In this document: positions 8,279 to 15,757 of the stretch, piece by piece
Position numbering within the stretch: position 1 is the stretch's first letter
How the letters are laid out: every line of letters begins with the position of its first letter
DNA from: JBFXAM01 sp050184295
GTDB lineage: Bacteria; Planctomycetota; Phycisphaerae; UBA1845; Fen-1342
Reading direction: 5' to 3'
Length of the DNA: 64,000 nucleotides
Assembly: GCA_050184295.1 (NCBI GenBank)
Contig: JBFXAM010000005.1
Span: forward strand, 1 to 64,000
Position numbers and translations under genes: made by a program
The notes under the pieces: model-generated
What the model was told of the DNA's origin: nothing
Databases searched by the model: none
The model's input: only the letters and a program-made list of their open reading frames with translations

Positions 8279-10542
8279 TTCTGGGCGCCGAACCGAACGG
8301 CGCGGCGTTGGGGCAGATCGACGCACTGGCGTGGGTCGCCAACGTCCTGGGCTTCGTCAAAGTGCTGGTCGGCTTCTCGATCATCATTTTCGTACACGAG
8401 CTGGGGCACTTTCTCGCCGCCAAGTGGGCCGGTGTGCGCGTCGATCGGTTCGCGGTGGGGTTCGGGTATCGCGTGTGCGGGTATCGGCGCGGCGAGGGCT
8501 TCACGTTCGGGCGGCGCCCGGACTACAGCGGCGAGGAGCTCCGCGCCAAGGGTCTCGGGGAAACCGATTATTGCATGAACGTGCTGCCCCTGGGCGGCTA
8601 TGTGAAGATGCTCGGCCATGACGACATCATGATCGACGAGAAGACCAACGAGGTGCACTTCAGCAAGGATCCCCGGGCGTTCAACAACCGTCCGGTCGGA
8701 CGGCGCATGATCGTCGTGTCCGCGGGCGTCGTGTTCAACCTGCTCTTTGCCGCCCTCTTGCTGATGGGCGTCTTTCTGATCGGCAAACAGATGCCCGCGC
8801 CGGTGATCGGCACGGTCGTGCCCGGGCGGCCGGCGGCGCAGGCGGGCCTGCTGCCCGGCGACCGGATTGTCGCGATCGACGGCGCGCCGATCGACTCGAT
8901 GGAGAACGTGCTCAAGGCCCAGATTCTCTCGACCGCGCCCCTGCGCTTCACCATCGAACGCAACGGCAAGCGCCTGGACGATGACGTCGTCATCGACTAT
9001 TCGCGGATCGCGGACGAGCGCGAGCGGATCGACATTCTCGGGGCGCGGACGACCGAACTGATGACCGACGGGCGGCCCATGGAGGGCCGCGAGGCGCCGA
9101 AGACCGGCGACGTGATCCTGGCGATCGACGACCAGCCCGTCGCCAGCGGGGCCGATGTCGACCGGGCGTTCATGCACGCCAGCGGCGCGCCGAAGAAACT
9201 CACCGTCCGCCGACGCGACCCGCAGAATTCGTCGGCGACGCCCGCCGTGATCGACACCTGGCAACCTGCCTCGTTGAGCATCGGCCCCGCGGACGCGTCC
9301 AACCCGTCGCGCGAGCGGGTCTCGGACAGTCGGCACATCCTCGGCCTGTTGCCGCGCGCCAGCGTGGCGCGTGTCGTACCGGGCTCGCCGGCGGCCAAGG
9401 CCGGATTCCAGGCCGGCGACGTGATCGCCGAGTGGGACACGCTCGCGGCCCCGGTCTTCTCCGAGATCAAGGCGAACATCCGCAAGAACGCCGGCCGGCC
9501 CGTGCGGGTCGCGATCGAGCGCTTCGGCGAGCGGAAGACGATCACCGTGACGCCGCGGACGCCTTTCAGCTTTTTGGGATCACCGGACCCGGAGGTGGGG
9601 ATTCAGTTCGGCGACGGACCGGAGTCGGACGCGCCGGTGGTGGCGCTGGCGGCGCCGGGCACGCCGGCGGCGGAGCTGGCGCTGCCGCGCGGAGCCGTGC
9701 TGCTGCAAGTAGGCGCGCACGCGGTCCGGGACTGGTTCGACGTGGTCGGCGCGCTGAAGTCGCAGGCCGGCGAGCGCGTGACGATCCGCTATCGCACGGG
9801 CGGCGACGAAGCCGCCGGACCGATGAGCATTCCAAGCAGTATTGTCAACGAGCTGGGACTGGCGCCGCTGGCCGTCGTGCTGTCCATTGACGGTGCGGAC
9901 CGCGCCAAACTCGACAACGGCAATGAGGTGCGCCTGCCGATGTGGCTTGCGGTGCGCCGGTTGCTCGAACAGCATGTCGGGCGCACGGTGACGGTGCGCT
10001 ATCAGCCGGACGTGCTGAGCACGGAGATCGCGACGGCGCAATTCACGGTGCGGGCCGACAATGTCGATCCGTGGCAGATGCGCGTTCAGTTCACGTATGA
10101 AGCGTTCTTCACACCGCTGAAGGAGCCCGTCAGCGCCAACGGAAATCCGCTGAAAGCGCTCGCGATGGGAACGAAGTATACGTGGGGCACGGTGACGGAG
10201 GTGCTCGCGATCATCAAGCTGATGGCAAACCGGCAGGTCGGCGTGGAGAACGTGAGCGGTCCGGTTGGAATCATCGGCCACGCCGTGGGTCAGGCCAAGG
10301 AAGGATTTGTCGACCTGCTGTTCTTCCTGGCCTTCCTGTCGGCCAATCTCGCCGTGATCAATTTCCTGCCGCTGCCCGTGCTGGACGGCGGGCTGATGGT
10401 GTTTCTGCTGATCGAGAAGATCAAGGGCAAGCCCGTCAGTCTCAAGACACAAATGATCAGCGTCCTGGTGGGCTTGGCGCTAATCGTTCTTTGCTTCCTG
10501 TTTGTCACCATACAGGACATCGCGCGGCTGTTTTCCACCTAG
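8269..10542 (+). CDS. rseP: RIP metalloprotease RseP (site-2 protease), enlarged with extra PDZ-like domains
   Basis: An integral-membrane zinc protease of the M50B (S2P) family that cleaves transmembrane substrates such as anti-sigma factors. The first membrane helix carries HELGH at residues 43-47. The C-terminal membrane part has NFLPLPVLDGG with the third metal ligand in LDG near 706. Between them lie several PDZ-like modules (VVPGRPAAQAGLLPGDRIVAI, VVPGSPAAKAGFQAGDVIAEW and at least one more degenerate copy), making 757 residues instead of the usual 420-460. The ATG was chosen because AAGAGG lies 7 bases upstream of it; another in-frame ATG occurs two codons earlier. It overlaps the dxr end by 10 bases and is very likely co-translated with it. 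Confidence 0.93.
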   Translation: MHVILGAEPNGAALGQIDALAWVANVLGFVKVLVGFSIIIFVHELGHFLAAKWAGVRVDRFAVGFGYRVCGYRRGEGFTFGRRPDYSGEELRAKGLGETDYCMNVLPLGGYVKMLGHDDIMIDEKTNEVHFSKDPRAFNNRPVGRRMIVVSAGVVFNLLFAALLLMGVFLIGKQMPAPVIGTVVPGRPAAQAGLLPGDRIVAIDGAPIDSMENVLKAQILSTAPLRFTIERNGKRLDDDVVIDYSRIADERERIDILGARTTELMTDGRPMEGREAPKTGDVILAIDDQPVASGADVDRAFMHASGAPKKLTVRRRDPQNSSATPAVIDTWQPASLSIGPADASNPSRERVSDSRHILGLLPRASVARVVPGSPAAKAGFQAGDVIAEWDTLAAPVFSEIKANIRKNAGRPVRVAIERFGERKTITVTPRTPFSFLGSPDPEVGIQFGDGPESDAPVVALAAPGTPAAELALPRGAVLLQVGAHAVRDWFDVVGALKSQAGERVTIRYRTGGDEAAGPMSIPSSIVNELGLAPLAVVLSIDGADRAKLDNGNEVRLPMWLAVRRLLEQHVGRTVTVRYQPDVLSTEIATAQFTVRADNVDPWQMRVQFTYEAFFTPLKEPVSANGNPLKALAMGTKYTWGTVTEVLAIIKLMANRQVGVENVSGPVGIIGHAVGQAKEGFVDLLFFLAFLSANLAVINFLPLPVLDGGLMVFLLIEKIKGKPVSLKTQMISVLVGLALIVLCFLFVTIQDIARLFST

Positions 10543-10868
10543 CGGACGGATTCGGCGCCGCGCGGCCCGCCTGGCGCCCCGACGCCCGGACCGCTCGGGA
10601 CGGCACGCGCGCGGTCCCAACTCGCGCCGCACTGCGCCACGCGCCGCCGGCCGCCGCGACCTTGACAGTGCGGCGCGAATCTATTATTTCATCAACTCGG
10701 TATCCGGCGACTTCGCTTGTGAACCGCAGGCGGCGCACGCATTCGCCGCCGAGACTGCGACATTGCGGCGATGCGCGTCCGCTTGCGATGCGAGCTGGGG
10801 TGTGAGCCTTGCCGGAATGTCCGCTCGACGCGTCACAGTTCTGAACCGCCACGCACAAGGAGCATTGA
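10543..10868. other. Intergenic region with a long leader for the HARE-HTH gene
   Basis: No gene is supported in these 326 bases. It contains the promoter listed separately, followed by about 175 bases of untranslated leader in which I see no recognised riboswitch. Confidence 0.5.
10662..10689 (+). promoter_or_regulatory. Sigma-70-type promoter for the HARE-HTH gene
   Basis: A perfect -35 TTGACA is separated by 16 bases from TTATTT (or by 14 from TATTAT). The AT-rich -10 region stands out against very GC-rich surroundings. Transcription would start near 10696. Confidence 0.5.
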
Positions 10869-11291
10869 ATGCCGCAGGGCACGAACGCGGGACTCCACCA
10901 GCTGATCGGTGACGTGCAATCGCAGCGCGCAGCGCTCGACACACAGCGCCGCATCATCGACGAGCAGATCGCCGCACTCGAGCGCGCCATGATCGCGCTG
11001 AACGGCGCCGGTCGTCGAGCGGGCGCGCCGCGCGCCCAGACCGCGCGCGGCGCCGCGCCGGCGGCGTCCGCCCCGCCGGCTTCGGCCCACCGACCCGGGT
11101 CGCTCAAGGAGTTCATCGGCAAGGCCCTCGCCGCCGGCGGACGGGTCATGTCCGTGAAGGAGATCACGGCGGCCGTGATGCGCGGCGGCTACAAGTCGAA
11201 GAACAAGACGCTCGCCAAGAGCGTGGGCATCGCGCTGACAGAAATGCGGGAAGCACGAAAGGTGGGGCACGGCCGCTTTCGGCTGAAGTAG
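10869..11291 (+). CDS. HARE-HTH (HB1/ASXL/restriction-endonuclease HTH) domain protein
   Basis: The 140-residue protein has an N-terminal helical, probably coiled-coil segment (residues about 8-45, LIGDVQSQRAALDTQRRIID), a disordered Ala/Pro/Arg linker, and a C-terminal winged-helix domain from about residue 79 (SLKEFIGKALAAGGRVMSVK ... VGHGRFRLK). The C-terminal pattern fits the HARE-HTH family, which occurs in eukaryotic ASXL proteins, RNA polymerase delta subunits and many short planctomycete proteins, where it is thought to bind DNA. AAGGAG 6 bases before the ATG supports the start. Function is unknown; a small DNA-binding or chromatin-like regulator is the best inference. It converges with tyrS, with only 21 bases between the stops. 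Confidence 0.8.
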   Translation: MPQGTNAGLHQLIGDVQSQRAALDTQRRIIDEQIAALERAMIALNGAGRRAGAPRAQTARGAAPAASAPPASAHRPGSLKEFIGKALAAGGRVMSVKEITAAVMRGGYKSKNKTLAKSVGIALTEMREARKVGHGRFRLK

Positions 11292-11312
11292 CCGCGGCGG
11301 CTGCGGCGTGGC

Positions 11313-12545
11313 TCAACGCACGCGCACGACCGCATTCAGCGGTTGCTTGATTCGTTCGCCCTTGCGGTGTCGGCCGGCGCGAAACGCGACGCCGTCGGAG
11401 GGCGCGAGCGCCTCGTTGGGGTCCGTGACCTTTCGGCCGTCGAACTCGAACGCGCCGCTCTGGACCATGCGGCGCGCCTCCTGCTTGCTGATCTCGCGCT
11501 CGTGCGCCAGCCAAAACAGCTTCCACGCGGGCAGCGCGCCATCTTGAAGCTCGTCCGGCGGAACGATCACTTCGATCGTCTCGGCGCCGCGCTGCTGGCT
11601 GAAGTGCTCGTGCCACCACGCCGCCGCCGCGTCCATCTCCGCAGCCGAGTGGAGCCGGGCGCCGATCGTGCGAGCCAGCAGCCCTTTCGCCTTCATCGGA
11701 TGCTCCGCGATCGCGGCCCGCCACTCGTCCTCCGGCATGCCGGTGAGCAACCGAAACCACTCGGGCAACAGGTCATCGGGGATTTGCATCGTCTTGCCGT
11801 ACACGTCGCGCGGCGGATCGGTCACGCCGATGTAGTTCCCAAGCGACTTCGACATCTTTTTCACGCCGTCGGTGCCGCGCAGGATGGGGAGGATCATGAC
11901 GACCTGCGGCGCCTGACCGACTTCGGCCTGGAGCTCGCGGCCGACGAGGTTGTTGTAGGTCTGATCGGTGCCGCCGAGCTCGACGTCGGCCCGGATGTTG
12001 ACGGAATCCCAGCCCTGCACGAGCGGATAGAGCAATTCGTGGAGGCTGATGGGAGTCTCGCTCTCGAAGCGGGTGCGGAAATCCTCGCGCTTGAGCAGCT
12101 GTCCGACCGTCATGCGCGCCGCGAGCCGCACCACGTCCGCGAAATTCATCTTTCCGAGCCACTCGCCGTTGAACCGCACCTCAAGCTTCTCGGGCGCGGT
12201 GTCGAGGATCAGGCCGGCCTGCCTGAGATACGTGTCGGCGTTGTGGCGGATCTCCTCTTCGCCGAGGATGGGGCGCGTCTTGCTGCGACCGGTCGGGTCG
12301 CCGATGTGGGCGGTGAAATCGCCGATGATGAGGACCGCCTGGTGTCCGAGATCCTGAAACTGGCGGAGCTTCGCGAGCTGAACCGTGTGGCCGAGGTGGA
12401 TGTCCGGCGCGGTCGGGTCCATGCCGAACTTGACGCGCAGCGGGCGGCGTTCGCGCTCGGCGGTTTCGAGCTTGCGCCGGAGCTCGGCGTCCGTGTAGAC
12501 GTGCTCGGCACCGTGCATGAGTTGCGAAAAACCCAGATCGTCCAT
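11313..12545 (-). CDS. tyrS: Tyrosyl-tRNA synthetase
   Basis: Class I aminoacyl-tRNA synthetase that charges tRNA-Tyr. The HIGH-type motif is HLGH at residues 50-53 (DPTAPDIHLGH), and the second signature KMSKS is intact near residue 229 (GVKKMSKSLGNY). The tRNA/Tyr-binding region contains DVELGGTDQTYNN. A C-terminal S4-like RNA-binding domain begins around residue 345 (EISKQEARRMVQSGAFEFDG). At 410 residues it is normal for the TyrZ-like subgroup. No clear Shine-Dalgarno sequence precedes the chosen ATG, but upstream in-frame sequence is Arg-rich and non-conserved. It is divergent from the methyltransferase gene. Confidence 0.96.
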   Translation of the reverse strand: MDDLGFSQLMHGAEHVYTDAELRRKLETAERERRPLRVKFGMDPTAPDIHLGHTVQLAKLRQFQDLGHQAVLIIGDFTAHIGDPTGRSKTRPILGEEEIRHNADTYLRQAGLILDTAPEKLEVRFNGEWLGKMNFADVVRLAARMTVGQLLKREDFRTRFESETPISLHELLYPLVQGWDSVNIRADVELGGTDQTYNNLVGRELQAEVGQAPQVVMILPILRGTDGVKKMSKSLGNYIGVTDPPRDVYGKTMQIPDDLLPEWFRLLTGMPEDEWRAAIAEHPMKAKGLLARTIGARLHSAAEMDAAAAWWHEHFSQQRGAETIEVIVPPDELQDGALPAWKLFWLAHEREISKQEARRMVQSGAFEFDGRKVTDPNEALAPSDGVAFRAGRHRKGERIKQPLNAVVRVR

Positions 12546-12686
12546 CGTCTCGTCTCGCGTCGCGTTTGGCACGGCGCATCGGGCGGGGACACCGCCGCCG
12601 CGCGTGCGGCGCGTCGGCATGATAGGTAGCGCAGCGCCGGGTTTCCAGCCGCCGACGGCGCAGCAACCGCGATCAGAGCGTCGACG

Positions 12687-13754
12687 ATGAGCAGCCGCGA
12701 GCGAAAAGGAAGCCGACCGACGCACCCGTCCGCGCCGCGGAGCGGCGATGCACCGCGCGCCGCGACTCGTCGCTCCGACGACGCGGAACGGCTCCTCGAC
12801 GCCGCGCTCGCCCGCCGAGCCGCGCTGCGCCGCGCCGGGCACGCGGGCGCGTGGCGGCTGGTGCACGGGGCGGCGGACGGACTGGCGGGCTTCGTACTCG
12901 AGCAATTCGGCGATGTGCTCATTGCGCAGGTTCACGAAGGCGTCTGCGAACTGTCGCCGGAGCAGCTCCGCGACCTGGCGGAGCGCGCCCGGCGCGCCAC
13001 CGGCGCCCGGTCGGTGTATCGAAAGCGATTCCCGCGCGACCGCAGCGCGGCGCTGCGCGCCCTCGAATCGGAACACACCGATCCGCAGCCGTGGCTCGGC
13101 GCCGCGGCGCCGGCGGAGTTCGCGGTCCACGAGCACGACGCGCGCTTTCTCATTCGTCCGTACGACGGATATTCAGTCGGGCTCTTCCTGGAGCAGCGCG
13201 CCAACCGCGGGCGTGTGCGGGAGCAGAGCCGCGGACGGCGCGTGCTCAACACGTTCGCGTATACGTGCGGATTCTCGGTGGCGGCGGCGCTGGGCGGGGC
13301 GCGCGCCGTCGCGAGCGTGGACGTGTCGAAAAAGTACCTCGAATGGGGCAAGCGAAATTTCGCCGCGAACGAGCTGGCGCTTGACGGCGCGCGGTTCTAC
13401 TGCTGCGACGTGCTCGATTTCTACGAGCGCGCGGCGCGGCAGGGCCAGCGGTTTGATCTCGTGATCCTCGACCCGCCGACGTTTGGTCGCTCAAGGCAAA
13501 GCGGCCGCGCTTTCGCGCTGCGCGCAGACATCGACCCGCTCGTCCGCGGCGCCGTGCGCCTGCTCGACCCCGGCGGAGCGCTGTTCTTATCGACCAACCT
13601 CCGCAAGCTGTCGCACGAAGCGCTGTTGCAGAGCGTCGCGGCCGCGGCCCGCGCGGAGGGCCGGCGCGTCGGCGCGACCGAACGACCGGAGCTGCCCGCG
13701 GACTTTGCCGGCGACGCCGACTACGCCAGGACGCTGATCGCCCGAATCGAGTAG
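12687..13754 (+). CDS. Class I SAM-dependent rRNA methyltransferase, RlmI/RlmK-like
   Basis: A 355-residue protein with the layout of RlmI-type 23S rRNA cytosine-C5 methyltransferases: an N-terminal PUA-like part (WRLVHGAADGLAGFVLEQFG), a middle EEHD-like region, then a Rossmann methyltransferase domain with the SAM-binding sequence VLNTFAYTCGFSVAAALGGA, the acidic strand end SVDVSKKYLEWGKRN, and the catalytic-type motif LVILDPPTFGRSR. Cys in the active-site loop is not obvious, so the exact RNA target is uncertain. The first 40 residues are Arg/Ser-rich and probably disordered. It stands alone, divergent from tyrS. Confidence 0.85.
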   Translation: MSSRERKGSRPTHPSAPRSGDAPRAATRRSDDAERLLDAALARRAALRRAGHAGAWRLVHGAADGLAGFVLEQFGDVLIAQVHEGVCELSPEQLRDLAERARRATGARSVYRKRFPRDRSAALRALESEHTDPQPWLGAAAPAEFAVHEHDARFLIRPYDGYSVGLFLEQRANRGRVREQSRGRRVLNTFAYTCGFSVAAALGGARAVASVDVSKKYLEWGKRNFAANELALDGARFYCCDVLDFYERAARQGQRFDLVILDPPTFGRSRQSGRAFALRADIDPLVRGAVRLLDPGGALFLSTNLRKLSHEALLQSVAAAARAEGRRVGATERPELPADFAGDADYARTLIARIE

Positions 13755-13838
13755 GCGCGTCACGCGTACCGGCCGGCGCCGCGACCCAACGCCGGCGCAG
13801 ACGCCCGCGGCGGCGCATCGCGGTGTCGCAGACCAGGG

Positions 13839-14471
13839 CTATTCGTCCGAACGATCGCCGGGTTTCCGGGTCTTGTCCGCGCCTTCCGCCGCCGGCTGTC
13901 CGTTCTGGTATTCGAGCTTGCACTTCGCACACTTGCCGTTGGTCAGCACCGCGACGGCGCAGCCTTCGCACTTTGTCGCCGAGGCGCTTTGGAGCGCCAT
14001 CCGCGCCGGAAGCGCCGCCTCAAACGTCTTGGCGTCCTTGAACTTGCGGTTGCCGATTACGTTCGCGCCGCACGCTCGGCAGGACCGATACGCCGCCTTG
14101 CTGCGCTTGCATTCGTCGCACTTCGACTTCTCCGAGTCGAAGCGGTCGGCGCCGGCGAAGTGCACCGCGACCCATGACTTATAGCCCTGCTTGTCGATGA
14201 AGCGGATGCGACACGTGTCGCACGCGCCGTTCGACGCCGCCGCTTTCTTGCATCCCTCGCACTTGGCCGCCAGCGTGTCGGCGGCAATCGGCTGGAGCAC
14301 GTCGTAGGCCGGCCGGAACGCCAGCTTCACGCCGTCGTAATACCCGACCTTGCACTTGTCGCACCAGCCGTCATTGCGCACGTTCGCGGTGCACGCGCTG
14401 CAATCCGCCCATGCGCCGCTCGCAGTACACAGCATCGCCAACGTCGTGATCAGAAGTCCGTTACGCTGCAC
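13839..14471 (-). CDS. Secreted CxxC-repeat (zinc-ribbon-like) protein
   Basis: The 210-residue product has a clear signal peptide (NGLLITTLAMLCTASGAWA, cleavage near residue 22). Four similar Cys-rich units follow, each with two CxxC pairs: CSACTANVRNDGWCDKC, CEGCKKAAASNGACDTC, CDECKRSKAAYRSCRAC and CEGCAVAVLTNGKCAKC. Eight CxxC pairs in this spacing fit four zinc ribbons or a redox protein, but an exported location makes stable zinc-thiolate sites unusual. The GTG start was chosen because AAAGGAG lies 6 bases upstream and the signal peptide follows directly. The highly charged tail is KTRKPGDRSDE. I recognise no named family. Repeats in this style occur in planctomycete exported proteins, function unknown. 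Confidence 0.78.
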   Translation of the reverse strand: MQRNGLLITTLAMLCTASGAWADCSACTANVRNDGWCDKCKVGYYDGVKLAFRPAYDVLQPIAADTLAAKCEGCKKAAASNGACDTCRIRFIDKQGYKSWVAVHFAGADRFDSEKSKCDECKRSKAAYRSCRACGANVIGNRKFKDAKTFEAALPARMALQSASATKCEGCAVAVLTNGKCAKCKLEYQNGQPAAEGADKTRKPGDRSDE

Positions 14472-14869
14472 GTCGTTCTCCTTTCCGAACACACGGTCGC
14501 GCCCAGCGACCATGTCGATATCCACGCCGGCGCGACGCCGCACACGCGGCGGCGCCCACGCGCCGGGCGAAGGCGCGCGGCAGACCCTCGGCGGCCCGTC
14601 GTTCGATTCGGCGGGACGCTGACACCGCCGCCCGCGTGCCCTATTCTTATTCGATATCGGAGCGGGCGCGGTTGCGGCGGAATCGGGTCCGACGACGGTC
14701 CGAGAATTGCGCGGTCGCAAACGCCTGCGCGAGCACGGGCAGCCCGCAAATCGAAGCGCGCGTCGCCCGCGTCGCACGGGGCAGGGATCGGCGGGGCTCT
14801 GCAATCGCGTGTCGGGCACCACCGGCGCGCAGCGAAAACGAATCGAACCGGCCCGTGACGGAGAGCGTG
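14472..14869. other. Divergent intergenic region (CxxC gene / methyltransferase)
   Basis: 398 bases, no gene supported. It contains the methyltransferase promoter listed separately and an untranslated leader of over 200 bases. I see no further structure. Confidence 0.5.
14619..14647 (+). promoter_or_regulatory. Sigma-70-type promoter for the methyltransferase gene
   Basis: CTGACA (5 of 6 matches to the -35 consensus), a spacer of exactly 17 bases, then TATTCT (4 of 6 matches to the -10 consensus). The same TATTCT hexamer is used in the candidate ilvE promoter. Confidence 0.6.
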
Positions 14870-15547
14870 ATGAGCCATGCGGAAACGCTGCCGCCGGACG
14901 CGATCAAGGATCAGGCGCGGAAGCAGTTCGACAAGTGGGCGCTCGGCTACGACCGCTCGCTCCTCAACGAGCTGGTGTTCTATCCGTCGATTCGCGCTTG
15001 CCAGCAGGAGATCGCGCGCTGGCAGCGGGCGCGCGGCGGCGGACGGTATTGCGCGCTCGACGTGGGCTGCGGAACGGCGACGCTGCTGACGCAGTTGGCG
15101 CGCGACCCGGCGGCGGAGCGGCTGGTCGGGCTCGATTACTCGCCGGTCATGATCGAGAACGCGGCACGCAAGATCACGGCGCTGGACGCCGGCGACCGGC
15201 TGCACGCGGTCGTCGGCGACTCGCAGTTTCTGCCCTTCCAAGACGGGACGTTCGACATCGTGACGTGCTGCAACTCGTTTCACCACTATCCGCGACAGGC
15301 GGAGGTCGTGCGGGAATTCCGGCGTGTCCTGCGGCCCGGCGGGATGCTCACGCTCATCGACGGGTTTCGCGACAACGTGATCGGCTGGGTTGTGTTCGAC
15401 ATCGGCGTGACACTCGCGGAGCGGAACGTCCATCACGCGCCGTGGGCCGCGGTGCGGCAGATGATGTTGAGCGCGGGATTCGCCGACGCCCGGCAACGGA
15501 AGATGAACGTGCTGGCCCCGCTGCTGGTGACCGTGGCGAGCGTCTGA
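14870..15547 (+). CDS. Class I SAM-dependent methyltransferase (UbiE/Methyltransf_11 type)
   Basis: A 225-residue single-domain methyltransferase. SAM-binding motif I is ALDVGCGTATLLTQLA near residue 62, the acidic residue follows in VGLDYSPVMIENA, motif II is FDIVTCCNSFHHYPRQ, and the post-motif strand is LRPGGMLTLIDG. This pattern is close to UbiE/COQ5 and other small-molecule methyltransferases. The substrate is unknown. GTG directly precedes the ATG; GGAGAG is the likely ribosome-binding site. A well-formed promoter lies about 220 bases upstream and a strong terminator follows, so it appears to be a single-gene transcription unit. Confidence 0.88.
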   Translation: MSHAETLPPDAIKDQARKQFDKWALGYDRSLLNELVFYPSIRACQQEIARWQRARGGGRYCALDVGCGTATLLTQLARDPAAERLVGLDYSPVMIENAARKITALDAGDRLHAVVGDSQFLPFQDGTFDIVTCCNSFHHYPRQAEVVREFRRVLRPGGMLTLIDGFRDNVIGWVVFDIGVTLAERNVHHAPWAAVRQMMLSAGFADARQRKMNVLAPLLVTVASV

Positions 15548-15596
15548 GCCCGCGGACTCAGCCGGCACGACCGAACGCCATCCACCCCAAAGCGAA

Positions 15597-15628
15597 GCGG
15601 CGGACCCGCAGGTCCGCCGCGTTCGTTT
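15597..15628 (+). terminator. Rho-independent terminator after the methyltransferase gene
   Basis: A perfect 10-bp stem (GCGGCGGACC / GGTCCGCCGC) with a CGCA tetraloop, followed by GTTCGTTT. Confidence 0.7.
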
Positions 15629-15707
15629 CAAGCGATTCCGACGATCGGTGAGCCGGGCGATCGGGGCGTCTGCCCCGCGCGGTCACCGGTTTGACAACAT
15701 TCGTGCC

Positions 15708-15736
15708 GCCGGCGCCCGCAAGTCGCGAGCGCCGGC
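15708..15736 (-). terminator. Hairpin after the giant secreted-protein gene
   Basis: An 8-bp perfect stem (GCCGGCGC / GCGCCGGC) with a 13-nt loop starts 22 bases beyond the stop of the minus-strand giant gene. There is no T-tract right after it on the minus strand, so it could stabilise the mRNA end rather than terminate. Confidence 0.4.
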
Positions 15737-15757
15737 TTCACGATTCAATTCCGCGGC

